From the NCBI GenBank assembly GCA_021399445.1, contig JAJTUQ010000002.1:6076001-6140000 (forward strand): DNA of 64,000 bases, given 5' to 3'. Of the stretch, positions 1-11,332 are shown piece after piece. Under the pieces are notes generated by a model. The model searched no databases, was not told the DNA's origin, and saw only the letters and a list, made by a program, of their open reading frames with translations. How positions within the stretch are numbered: the stretch's first letter is position 1; each line of letters opens with the position of its first letter. This DNA is from Xylogone sp. PMI_703. Taxonomy: Eukaryota; Ascomycota; Leotiomycetes. The translations under genes were made by a program, and so were the position numbers.

Positions 1-2148
1 GCACAAGATGGTTACTTAGCTTTTGCTTTACCCAAATTCTGATCATCTCCTTTGACAATATCTTCTTAGGATCTTGTGTACTGCTCTTCATCATCTCATC
101 GGCTAGGGAATCCACCTTTGCATCTCCCTTGCCAGCATCGTCAACCCCGCAGCTAACGCCTTCACAAGGTACCACGAAGGCAGCCACACATTCGCCATAT
201 CTCTCATCAGGTAATCCCACTACAGAAACTTCACTGACATTCTCGTGTGCGAAGAGAGCATTTTCCACTTCTAGTGGATGGATATTCTCTCCTCCTCGTA
301 TAATCAGATCTTTGATACGTCCCGTGATTCTCACGTATCCCTCACTATCCATCTCCGCTTCATCGCCTGTGTGCATCCAGACCTTTCCAGTAGCAGGATC
401 CACAACCCTCACTTCCTTCGTTTTTGCCTCATCTCCCCAGTAACCGTTCATTACGAGGTAACCTGACACAACGAGTTCTCCCCTCTCTCCCAGTGGTAAG
501 ATCCGTTCTCGGTCATGCTCATCAACAACTTTAACCTCTACGTGTTCCAATGGCCGGCCAACGCTATCAATTCTCTTCTGATATGGATCATCAGGTGTGG
601 TCATACACGAAACAGGACTCGTTTCCGTCATTCCATAGCAAATTGTAAGGCCCGTAAGATTGAGTTTTTGATGAAGTTTTCCCATCAGGTTGCTTGGGAC
701 GCTTGAACCTGCCGCAATTCCAGTGCGGAGGTGCTCAAATCCTTTGTTTTCCACTGAACCGTGATGAAGCAGCTCTAGCTCTGCTACAAACATCGTGCTT
801 ACACCATATAGAGCAGTCGCACGTTCTTCTTGTACTGCGAGCAGGGATGCGGTGGGGTTGAAAGCTTCGGAAGGAAAGACAATACAGGCACCGTGAGTTG
901 CGGTTGCCATATAACCCAGAACACTGCCAAAGCAATGGAAGAGTGGTGGTGGACAACAGACTATGTCTGTAGAGGTGAGGCCCATGCGTCGACCGATGAA
1001 ATAACCGTTGTTAAGGATAGATTTGTGGGTGAGACAAGCAGCTTTAGGCATAGATGTTGTGCCTGAAGTAAACTGAATATTGATTGTGTCATCTACGGCT
1101 AGCGGAGAATCTGGGATTACACCTTGGTTCGATGCTGCTGTTGCTGAGGATAATAACACGTCTTGAAAGGGGGTTGCGGCCGTAAGAGGTGAAACGTCAA
1201 TTCGGGAGGAAGAGTTATCAACTAGGATAATCTTTTTAAGTGAAGGTACGGATTCTGATTGGATCTTGGTTGTAGTGAGATCTGGTACAAGTTGTTTAAG
1301 AAGAGTCACATTCTCTCTTGGGGGCTTGTATGGTAGGTTTGTCTCTGCGCCGATAACTAAATGAGTTGCTTCGAGATGTGATAAAGCAGAAATGACTTGA
1401 GGAGCATTGAATGCTGGGTTCAAAGGTACCTGCAAAGCTTGTTAACATCTATATGTGTACTGGCATAAGACGTTATAAGGCCTACTAAGATAGCACCAAG
1501 TTTAAATAAAGCATAAGTAATCTATGTGTCTCAATTAGCCTCAGAATTTTCAGACAACACTCGAAAATAAGAAAGGTATTAACATACCACTCCAAATTCC
1601 CACCCGTTTCCTAGACTTACAGCAACCCTATCGCCCTTCCTTACACCCTGCTCCCTAAGCCCTAAAGCAAGTGCATTGCTCTGCTCATGTAGTTCAGCAT
1701 AAGTTAATCGTTTGCCCTGACCACGTGAAACAAGAGCGGTACGATCGCCATACGCTGCAACTATAGAAGCGAAATGTTCAGGAATGGTTTGTGTAAGGAG
1801 AGGCGGCTGGCTACATGTTAGCTTGACATGCATAACCAGACGAGCGAGATTCAAGTTTAAAGCACGTGAATCGAAATGAAAGAGGTCATAAACTAAGAAA
1901 CAAGAGGAAAAGAAAGTAAAAAAATCCCATCTTGAATATTAAAAAACCCAAAAGCAAAAAAATAATATTAAACAAACCTCAGTAGGTCCTCTAGCATAAC
2001 TCTCAGTCAACAAGCCCCTCCTAACACCCCAGGATGCCGAGTAAGCATTCTTCTTGAGTCTCGCATTAAATCCCCCAATGCGATTCAAACCACCTCTTCT
2101 TATCCTCATCGACCACCCAGACAAACTCCCACCGACCCTCATCATCAC
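1..2148 (-). CDS. Medium-chain acyl-CoA synthetase (AMP-binding), 3' end outside window
   Basis: ATP-dependent fatty-acid:CoA ligase of the ANL superfamily; it would activate medium-chain or short-chain acids through an acyl-adenylate. Exons read 2148-1978, 1806-1588, 1521-1486 and 1429-1, about 618 residues visible; the C-terminal lysine loop lies beyond base 1. Seen directly: a phosphate-binding motif TSGTTSMPKAA, a YGMTETSP motif, an HTGDEA motif and the hinge/ligase motif GRIKDLIIRGGENIHPLE. Exon 1 encodes an Arg-rich, acid-poor leader that could target mitochondria (inference). The start at 2148 was chosen because splicing GAG at 1978 to CCG at 1806 gives the family-like PTE-PPLL joint. 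The 36-nt exon 1521-1486 restores the conserved ITYALFKLGAIL strand and is flanked by AG and GT. The phosphate-binding motif has Ser-Met where Gly-x is usual. Family assignment is firm; chain-length preference is not determined. Confidence 0.9.
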
Positions 2149-3267
2149 CGTCAGGTGGTGCTATCCAAACTGCAAAATTAACCAAAAAAAAGACCTATGA
2201 TCTCAGCGAACCTGCCCGGCCGATCCCCGCTCTCGGCCCCCCTGCACTCCTTGACTCTAAAAGAAAAAGCCGCTCGGAGGGAAAAATTGAGAGAGCACCA
2301 AAAAACCGAGATGGATTACTATATTTTGCTCATATTTCAAGTAATGTTTCGATCATCTGTTAGGAACCAATGGAGGGAGTTTTATGTTTCAAGCGAAAGC
2401 GGATGCCGGTCCGAGGTTTTGGAGATCTGGGCGGCACGGGCAGGTGCTTATGGGGCAATAAGATCGTGGCTGCGGGGTTCAAAGGGGAAAAGCTACGGGT
2501 GCGAAAACGCGGGGTTTGGGGTCGGGACTTTATGCTTCCTTCATAAATCACGGCTATGAATTGCGGATACGGATATGGACTGCCCAAGAATGCCGAACTA
2601 ATGCAGAAGGTAATTTATTTTTTATTCAACCTCCTGAATCTCGCATGTGACTGGTCTTCTAGTCATCGTTTTTACTGACCATGCATCAGTATGTATCTTA
2701 TGCCTCTTATATATTTTCATCTGTGCATTGAGACAAATATGCTGAGGCCTTTCCATGGCCCTTGTTGCATCTCTCCACTTAAGACATGAGGATTCCGCTG
2801 GGGCAAGCATAAATAACGCTTGCGTGTCTTCCAATTGATCTTAGAAAATAGTATCTCCCACAAGGAACCTCAGCCCTTGATAATTTCCTGCTGTGCTGTT
2901 GCTTAGTCCATGTTTCAGGTTCGTAAAAAAAAAAGCCTCGGCGACCTCTGCAAACGAGGCGCATTGGTGTACTTTTCTGCAAAAATAAACAATCCCTCTC
3001 ATCCGAACACCTTATTGCAAATATTATCTGCATATACGCAGGAACCCCATCCTTCTATAATTAAAGGACAATAGTAGGAAATCTTGACGGGACCTGCCCA
3101 AACGTCCTCTCTATCCAGACGTGCATGTTGCCGTTACATATGAAAATACGCCGTGTAAAATGCAAGAAACAACCCTGGGTTAAAAAGATCCGGGGGACTT
3201 TTTCATAGTATTTATACAGGAATGTAGGCTGTTGGAGTTTTTCCGGTGTATGTGGTGACAGGCTTTC
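2149..3267. other. Intergenic region, no gene seen
   Basis: Space between the start of the acyl-CoA synthetase and the stop of the OCH1-like gene, so it should hold the promoter of the former and the 3' UTR of the latter. Open frames on both strands are short and show no family motif. A homopolymeric A run near 2930 is the only simple-sequence feature. Confidence 0.6.
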
Positions 3268-4499
3268 TCAGACAGGAATTTGCTCCTGTGGTGCCTCCTC
3301 TTCCACGATAATGTCACCGATATGTCGCTCTTCTTCGGGTTTCCAGGTACCTGGATTTTATGTTAGTACCAATATATCCATACACCTCTACAGATCTTAC
3401 CTTCGAAATCGTGCTTTACGAATGCCATCGGGTCATCATAGTCACCAGCGCCCATTTGGCCCACGCCTGGAGAAAAGCTGGTGATTGGGAGAACGACAAC
3501 ATCGCCGATTTTCTTCGGCATTGTCATGCCTGTAAAATCCCGCCAGGTTACATTTGATTTGCTAGAGGCAACATCGAAATACCTCTCATCGTTGAAATAT
3601 TCGAATATGACATCTGTCCAAACAGCTGGACCAGTGAACTCCACCACTGCGTGGCTATCTGTCCCCAACTTGCCTTGCTTCTTTCGCCTGAGTGTCTCGG
3701 TTGTAATTCTTGCTACTATTTCACGCAAAACAGGATGACCCGGCTTCGACTGGATAGTCCATTGACAGAACTGGATCCGGCGTGAATACCAATCCGCCCA
3801 ATCTGGCCGGTCAGGATCTGCTTCAATACCAATAACTAGCCCTATGGCCTCCTGTGGAACACTTCCCGGCAACCAATCAACTGCAGATTGTATGGCATAT
3901 GTATCAATATCAGAATAGATACCACCCCTAGCCAGCAAAATAAGATAGCGGAAGAAATCAGCCTTTAGAACCGGAACGGGGAGGGCGTGGTACGCCTCCA
4001 GGACCTCTGGAATAGAAGCATAGAGGTATCGCAACAAGTGAATAGCGACTTCATCTGTTATCACCTCGTGTACAAAGCCGGGGTGCAGCTCAGTCCAGCT
4101 TGCCTCTGCTGGACGAAATTTCTCATCGAACTCTCCTGAGGATGGAGCGTACTTCCACGTCTGCCAAATATATGCGGGAAACTTTGTCTCAACATCATAA
4201 GGGAACTGATATAAGAGTTTGTCTCTCAATGGATATCTCGAAAGGTCTGCTAATAATCGCTGGCTCGAATGTGGTTTCTTAGGTTTCGTGGGCCGTAACT
4301 TCTCTGAGGATGATGTCGATGCGGCGTTCGTAGACCCAGAACCAGATGGAGTCTGCCCATTGGATGCCGTTGCTGAATCTAAACTAACAGCTTGCTTGGC
4401 GATTGAGTCAGGCGACGTGGTTGCATGACTTCTTGAGAGAATGTAAATGAGTGAAAGTAAGCACGCGGCCGCTATCAGAGCTCTCCTGAATGTGATCAT
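3268..4499 (-). CDS. OCH1-like alpha-1,6-mannosyltransferase (GT32)
   Basis: Type II Golgi glycosyltransferase related to yeast Och1, which starts the outer mannan chain on N-glycans using GDP-mannose. Two exons, 4499-3401 and 3350-3268, with a 50-nt intron (GTAAGA donor, CAG acceptor), give 393 residues. Seen: short cytosolic N-terminus, one membrane anchor at about residues 7-22, a Ser/Thr-rich stem, then the GT32 catalytic domain with the sugar-nucleotide/metal motif GGIYSDIDTY (DxD). The second exon supplies the C-terminus FEGTWKPEEERHIGDI, typical of this family; without splicing the frame would run into intron sequence and stop after a few unrelated residues. Fungi usually carry several OCH1-like paralogues, so this may be Och1 itself or an Och1-like/Hoc1-like member. 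Confidence 0.9.
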
Positions 4500-6723
4500 C
4501 GTGGCGAGAAAATGACAGCTCGCACTGTTCGGAGCAACAGCGTTATTGCGCAGAGATGGTGTGCGCTCTCCACGATGAGGGAGAATCCGGTGATATCTTC
4601 TCCGTCAATCAAGGGTGGTGGTGAGAAGTGATGAGGTTGAGGTACAAAGGTTGTGGTCAAGGGAAAAGTTTAAAGGAGGCTACGCTTCGAGCGACCCCGA
4701 TAATGATGCTGTGCCAAGAGAAGGCTGCGCGGGCGATCGCTATTTGGGTGCTGGTTTCAGAAGCACGATCGCTGTTCGCTTCGTCTCAGGACCGCGTAGC
4801 TCTCGCCAAGTCCTCGCTCACCAGTGATCCGGGACACCGTCGAGGATTGGCGTGGGGCAGGAAACCGCACAGAAACACGCAGACGTTGCTGACTATTCGA
4901 GCTATTTCGCACGCTTCCAGCTGGCACAGGAGGGATCACCACGGCCGTAATAACGACTTGTTCGCCGGGCTGCCCTTCTCAGATTTGGATGGTTTTTACC
5001 TGAAACGTAGTCTCTAGATCGTCGATGCGGTGTGTGCTAGTGGAATTATTTGAGCGAGAGGCTTTGCACACGAAAGCAGAGCAAGAACCCGCCACCGCCT
5101 GCCGTTTGGCGTGATTCTCTATTTAAAGCTGGGCTGAACAGCAGTAAGACGGCCAGCTGAGGTTCAAATTCCTACTTACAATCCAATCGCTGCCAGGCCC
5201 TTTCCCGGAGCACTTGGACGACAGATATATATTTAAATATGTACAGCTCAACAACAGAGCGGGGTGCCGAAACGCGTTGAAAGAGAATATCATGCCGTGC
5301 TGCATCGGTAGAGAAGACGGCTTCCAGTACATGTTCGAGGATGCTATTCCACCCTTGGGGATCCCTATCCTGCCAAGGCTGTGGCCGGACCCAAGCTTTT
5401 GGCCCAATTGCGCACCTCAATGACGTGGTCCAGATGCACAGTTGCTCCTGGGTGGTTGGTAATGGCCTGCAACTAAAGAGGTCTGACAGCTGGACCGCGT
5501 AATTCTACATCGACATTGACCAAACTTGGCATGTACCCTACTGGTACTCCGTATAGATCCCGGAGAGAACTGCAGAAGCAAGAAAAACGGTAATCCACGA
5601 AAAAGGTATCAGAGTCTAGAATTATTCAGTTCAATTTAGCCATGAAAAGAACCGTATCGTATGATTTACATCGCTTCTGAGCTGGAGTACGAGTACGGGT
5701 GGGTTAGTAACAGACCCGGATATCATTTTCTGTCCGCCTGCACGAAGGTTACTACACACTCTCCAGAAACTTAGCAACGTAATGGAGACTCTCGTTCGTC
5801 AGTCAAAGATGGATATGGTTCAGTGCACACACCATCTCAATACAGATGACTGCCGTAATGGTTAATGAGTTTGTACTCTAGTGTACGATTAGGAAGGTTA
5901 TGGGGCGTTTGAAAAGACCTCAAAATTGTCCGAATGCCACACCTTTTCGAGGGTCCCTTGCGCGGCACCTGCATGTTGCAAGCTGTCCTCCAACGATCCC
6001 GAGGCGTCTGAGCTGACGGATAAGGCGATACCGGGTGCTTGGCTGTTCGATACTTTGGCGATTTGCTTGTCCTGTTGCATCTCCTGTAGCAGAACGGGCG
6101 AAATCGAGATCTCCGAGCACAGCAGATATCTACTCAGCCACGCTTGTCATTCATGTTCCACGCAAACGCTGCATCAAAAAAATCACGGAGATGAAAGATC
6201 CGACATGAACAGAAGAAAATCTCCATACGTATGTATCAAAGCTTTCTGTAGAGGGCTCAGGGCCATTTTCCCGAGCGGGTGCCAATCAGACGGCGTGGGT
6301 CTGTCACGCCCTTTATCGCATGCGGAAGACAGTGAACGACGTCATCTGAACAACCGTGCGGGAGAATCTAACATCTCTCCCATTCCAGAATGATACTGTA
6401 CTAGGTACATCCAAATTTTAAAGCAAATTTCTGTAGCCACATGAGTTTCGTTTTAAAGATGTCACGAATTCTTCATCATGTACGATCGGTAAGACTACTG
6501 GTAGGTTGCAAACATCCCCCTTTTATTATCCGTAAAAAAAAGGAAGAAATACCTCCGAGACCTGCTTTGTACCAGTGCCGGGTGTATTCGCGAAAATCTA
6601 TCCAATGAAAGCTGCAAGCTCTCGCTTTAGGAAAACGCTTCTTATGTGACTTTGACAATAGAAACCACCCGGATAAATTGACTTAAAGAAGCACTGTCGT
6701 AAAAAAATGGAATAAAAAAATGA
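4500..6723. other. Long intergenic region, no supported gene
   Basis: About 2.2 kb upstream of the OCH1-like gene. Small frames exist on both strands (for example minus-strand stretches around 5172-5420 and 5898-6150), but none has a recognisable motif, a convincing splice partner or family resemblance. The part next to 4500 should hold the promoter of the OCH1-like gene. T runs on the minus strand just below 6724 act as the terminator of the tRNA-like gene. Confidence 0.55.
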
Positions 6724-6858
6724 TGCAAGCGCCGTGAATCGAACACGAACCTGATAATTGTAAGTATATGGTTTTGTGACAAGTTGATAGTTAAGACTAA
6801 CCTCCACCTTTCATATGGTAATGGAAGGGTGGAATCCTAACCATTGGACCACGCAAGC
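6724..6858 (-). tRNA. tRNA-Gly(UCC)-like gene with two insertions, possibly a pseudogene
   Basis: Read on the minus strand from 6858, this folds as a tRNA once two inserts are removed. Acceptor GCTTGCG pairs with CGCTTGC except for two T-T mismatches (positions 3-70 and 4-69). The D arm is GTCC/GGAT, the anticodon stem CCACC/GGTGG, the loop starts CTTCCA (anticodon TCC), and the T arm TCGTG-TTCGATT-CACGG is intact; discriminator is A. A 12-nt insert follows position 37, the canonical intron site. A second insert of 51 nt lies in the variable arm and is bounded by the direct repeat AGGTT. Box A (TGGTCCAATGG) and box B (GTTCGATTC) are intact, and T runs follow the 3' end. With both inserts removed the core is 72 nt. 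It may be a degenerate copy; the acceptor mismatches and non-canonical insert argue against a working gene. Confidence 0.6.
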
Positions 6859-7920
6859 TAAATTGTATCCAATTTGTTGACGTCTTCCTGCGTTATTGTG
6901 TCTTATATGCTATAGTAACTGTCCTAACACTAACTCCACATACACTCGCTGTGGACGATTAACGGCGGTTTGAGTCGTAGGAAAGACCAATGTTTCCACA
7001 CCTCACACAAAAACATTGCAGATATGCCGGATAAATTTTTACTCAATAATTTATTTTAAAGAAGCAATATAATCCATCGGATCATTATCAAAATGACTCC
7101 GAAAAGACTAACTAGGAGATGAAGTAGATCATGCCAAACGTCTGTACAGTATTCTATTCGTGCTCCATGTACTAGTTTCCAGGCGACCCAAAAGAATCTT
7201 CCAGCTGACCATTATTTTTTGACAGAAAAATCTCCTTCCTCTTTCTTGCTTACCTTGATTTCCCTCTATCCTTGCACTGAAATAGTCCACGCCATAGGCT
7301 GACTTGTCGTGATACCCTCTGAGATAAGCACATATCCTGATTGCCGCTTTGAGGTTAGGTCTAGATCTATCTGGAAGTGAGACGAAAGCTGTGGCCGTTC
7401 AAGCTAAGAGGTCCCAATATCGAACTGTATTGAGATCTATGTCAATTTCAATAAACTCGATGTCTACAGAGTACAGCCATATAATAAACCTATATTGTAT
7501 ATGTTTTTTTAATTCATCATGTATATCCGTTAAATGTAAAGGAAAGGTAATATGTAAAAAAGAGCCCGGTAAGGCTTTAAAAAGTTCGCTTTAGTGTAAT
7601 ACACATTAAGCTAAGAATAGAAGAGAAGAATAAGGAAAAAGAAGAAAGGTAAAAATAAAAACATCTCATGTCATGCCTCCCAACGTACATCCAACGTATG
7701 TTGAAATGGAAAAAGAACCTCATCACAATTCAAATCGACCGTCATCCGTCACTGCCGTACAAATTCTTCCTCTTAATAGCCCGTCATCATCATCCACCGC
7801 TCTCGTTATCATCTGAATCCATTGCGTTTAACTTAAATCATTGGATTTTCGTTCCAGTCATCACGTCATGATTCGTAAAACTGCAAGTACCCAACAAATC
7901 CGATTTATCCGATGTTTCCC
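6859..7920. other. AT-rich intergenic region
   Basis: About 1 kb between the tRNA-like gene and the stop of the Arg/Ser-rich gene. The 7000-7660 part is visibly AT-rich. No open frame here shows domain features. It probably contains the 3' UTR of the gene ending at 7921. Confidence 0.6.
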
Positions 7921-9649
7921 TTACCAGTCACCCCTTCTCCTTCTTGGGGCTCCATCATAGATGATCTCCCGCTCGACTACTCTCTCCTCATCATAGCGGT
8001 CGTCATGATCTCGTCTTCTTGCCCATCTGTCTTCCTCTCGCATCCTGTCGCGCTCAAAAGTGATTTCCCGGACGCGCTCTCGACGATGGCTGCGAATGTC
8101 CTCTGAAAGTTCAACAAGCTCAAGAACATCCTCCTGTATAGACGGTTAATAAAGGCCTTCAAGCAGATATGCAGTATGGCAAGACTTACATAGCGGAGAT
8201 ACTCCAAAACATAGAAAAAGAATTCTGTTTCCTCGTAGTCATAGCCTAATTCTTCAATGGCTTCCTTCGTAACCAGATCCTTGGTAATCTCTGTCCATAG
8301 ATCGCCCACTCTACCTTTTGGGCCTCGTGGGCCCCGGCGGTCGATGGTTTCTTCGATTCTTTCATAGTCTCTCTCATAGGTAGGACCTTCCTTCCTCTTG
8401 GTGGAGATCTCGATTTCAAATCCAGTACTAGATCGCCTAGGTTCATCAATCTCAACACGTTCCACAAACCGCTCTCTCTCCTTTTCTCGGTTTTCTCGGT
8501 CTCTTTCTGGAATGAATTTGCTTCTTCTCACTCCATTGTATCTCTGCCAAGTGATCTCTTGGCTTCCACCACCAACGCCATCCATTCTGACACGCTCTGT
8601 TCCCGGAGGAACATCAACAATGGTCCAGTCTTTGGTGGCTCCGTTGTATGCTTCGCCGATAAAGGCTCTCTTTTCAGCTTTCTTGTTATAGTATTCGGCC
8701 TCATCATCAATGTCGATTCTGACACGTGAACGAGATCGCTCACGTGGTCGGGAAGAAACGCTTCGCCGTCGGGTCAATTCCAGACGCTCATCACGTACCT
8801 TGAGCTTGTCATGCTCTTGTTCATAGATATAATTGTCATCTACAAAGGTACGTCTTGGCCGGGGCGGCTCGGGTGTGCGCGAGCGAATGGTCTTGCGGAT
8901 ATCCACTTCGGTTTGGTTGCGAGAAGTGTAGATATCAATATCTGTTTCTTTGGTCCGCTCAGAACGGCGGGGTGGAGGTGGGGGGGAAGGAGCCTTCGGA
9001 CGCTCGAAGCCTGGTAAAATGTTAACTCATGGAATCAATTGTCAGCAAGGAGAACAAACATACCGTGATCTATATGGCGATGATGGGTGATGATCTCCTG
9101 ATGGATTGGAGGCGCAATGATTGGAGCCGGAGGAGGAGGGGAAGGAGAAGGAGAGGGTGACGGCTCCTTCTTCTCCCTTTCGATTATTCTGGTCCTGATT
9201 CTCTCAACTGGGGGAGGTGAAGGAGATTTGAGTCGCTCGACTAATCTTTCTCTGACGACTACAGGTGGGGATGGTGACCGCTCGCGCTCGCGAATTCTCT
9301 CTCTGGTCTCAATGACACGACGGACCTGAGATGGCTCTCGCTCACGTCTCTCTACGACCCTAGCTCGCACCCTCTCCCTCTCTGGAGATGGAGATCTCTC
9401 ACGCTCAACGAATCTCTCACTGATTCTCACTTCGGATGGTGACCGCTCATGTGGTCGGCTTCTGAGAACCAGCGGGCCTTGCTCCTCTCGACGAAAATCC
9501 GACTGCATAAAATGCGGCAGGCGCTCGCGACGGTAAGTATCGACCTCTTCTACATCTCGCTCTCGAATGCGAACGCCTGATGGGCCTCGATCAGAGTAGT
9601 AGTCCCTCTCCTCAAAGTCGGAGACCCGCGTCCCCGCACGCCTAGACAT
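7921..9649 (-). CDS. Arg/Ser/Pro-rich protein with conserved C-terminal domain (DUF8035-like)
   Basis: Three exons, 9649-9064, 9010-8190 and 8133-7921, give 539 residues with clean GTATGT and GTAAGT donors. The N-terminal 200 residues are low-complexity, dominated by Arg, Glu and SP repeats (RERSPSPP-type), then a Pro-rich linker (PSPSPSPSPPPP). The middle has an RPRERSRSRVRIDID stretch. The C-terminal region is ordered and looks conserved: it contains WTEITKDLVTKEAIEELGY followed by an aromatic stretch with EFFFYVLEYLRY. I believe this is the fungal domain of unknown function catalogued as DUF8035, but that name is from memory. RS-like repeats suggest a nuclear or RNA-related role (weak inference). 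Function unknown. Confidence 0.85.
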
Positions 9650-11332
9650 TCCCTCTAGTGGATGAGAGTACGAAGCGAACGAGCTCTAGAAGATTAGGAC
9701 ACAGCGAACGAGCGATGGGCAAGCGACTGAACTGATGGAGGAGCGAAAATTTTTTGTTGTCGAGTGTATTTAAAACGAGAGAGCAAGGTGAGAGAGAAGC
9801 TTGTCGAAGGAGAAAGGACTGAGGCTCAGGCGTATCAGGCTTCGTCTCCCAAATGACGATGGAGGGGTCATGCCGGCGGTTAGGCATCCAGGCTCCATTC
9901 CGGCAGGCGTCTGCGGGGCGTGGACTAAGGGGCATCGGGGAGGTCAGCAGCGACAAATCATGGTCACCACCAGCTCAGCTTAGGGAGCTCAGCATGAAAC
10001 CTGCAGCACTGCCACTGCCCGTGAGTGGTCCGCCGTGCAAGCTGGCTGGCGAGAGTTCATGCCAACTTCAACGCGCAAAGTTCTATTTTGGTGATGTAAT
10101 GCTGCAGAGGGAAAAACCAGCGCGAATGGAAAATGACGATGGAGTGGGGAGTGTGCAAAAGAGCGGTTCAGTTTCAGCACTCAGCAGGGTGCGCCCTCTG
10201 GCGCGACAAAAGCTCGTAGGGCACAAAGATAACCGGTGGCGGAGCGGGCAGCAGCAGCAGCTGGTGCAATTAGGTACTAAGGGGCGTGTTGGACGAGGCT
10301 GGGAGACTTGCGAGAACTTGTTGCGGTGTACAGTACCTTCGTCGGCTACGAGCTGGGCGACGATGCGACTCATGGTGTTGTTGATTAGGCATTCCCATAA
10401 CTTTACCCAACGCACGTGTGCTGGGCGTGGTGTTCCTGAGAAGTCGCCGTGCTAGAGGCTTCGAAGGCCCCATTATTACGGTGTGTGCTGTAAGTTAACT
10501 CCCGCTGCTTCTCGTCGGTCCGGTCCCGCATGAACGCCCGTGATGAGCTTACCTAGTGTGTACTAGGCGAACCCAACCAACCCCTCAGCACTATCTTTGA
10601 TCGTAATCCTTCGTCCTTCATCTATTCTCCGTGGGAATTTAGGTTTGATGCTAGTAATATAAGTTCTCTGCTTGGATATATCACGTATGCTGGCCACTAC
10701 CAGGCCAATTGCTAACACGTAAGCTCGTGGCCAACGAAAATGACGTCTGTTCCTCTCTCCCTCGTGGATGTGGTCTCGGCGTGAGACATGAACATCAGAT
10801 TCGTGGATTCTACTTTCTTCCGTAGCATGAGCTTCTGCACCATGCCGAAGGTACTCCTCTGCATACCCTGATGTTATTTGGCCATCTTGTTCATCTTATG
10901 TCTCGTCCGAGGTAAGCCTAGGTGGGTATATCTGCAAATCTCGAATCCGGGCCCCCGTCACAATATAACCCCCTGAACCCATAGCATGGGCCTTCTCGCA
11001 CATGCCTCATCTTTTGTTGTCTCTCTATTTCTCTGTATTGGATGAGAGCTATATTGCAACGTCGATGACATTGGACGGATGCTTCGGTCCCCAACGCGCC
11101 GAAAAACTGCCCTTGAAATGTGTACCCCGCATACCGTTTCTGGTGGATGATTTGCACATCAATCCTGGGGTATACCCAAACTTCCATGTCACCTGTTGGA
11201 TGGTACCTGTCAATCAGTTTATATAAAAAGGTGCTGTTAACCATGACCGTAGATCCGGACCGTTTGTGTTTGTAGGTTCTGTGCTGTATTCTTGGTCTTT
11301 TTTTTTTTTTTTCATTCTACCACTCAGGTAAA
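9650..11332. other. Divergent intergenic region of 1.7 kb
   Basis: Lies between the starts of the Arg/Ser-rich gene (-) and the GH95 gene (+), so both promoters should be here. A long T tract at about 11298-11312 followed by CTACCACTCAG just before the GH95 ATG resembles either a pyrimidine-rich core promoter or a 5' UTR intron acceptor. A frame at 9853-10455 has skewed composition and no recognisable motif, and I do not call it. Confidence 0.55.

Noticed and set aside
5172..6150. Two minus-strand frames (5172-5420 and about 5898-6150) with protein-like composition
   Set aside because: Short, not joinable by convincing splice sites, and no family resemblance; could be relics but unsupported.
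9853..10455. 200-residue open frame on the plus strand between the Arg/Ser-rich and GH95 genes
   Set aside because: No domain or motif, competing open frames on the other strand, and it lies in the expected divergent promoter interval.
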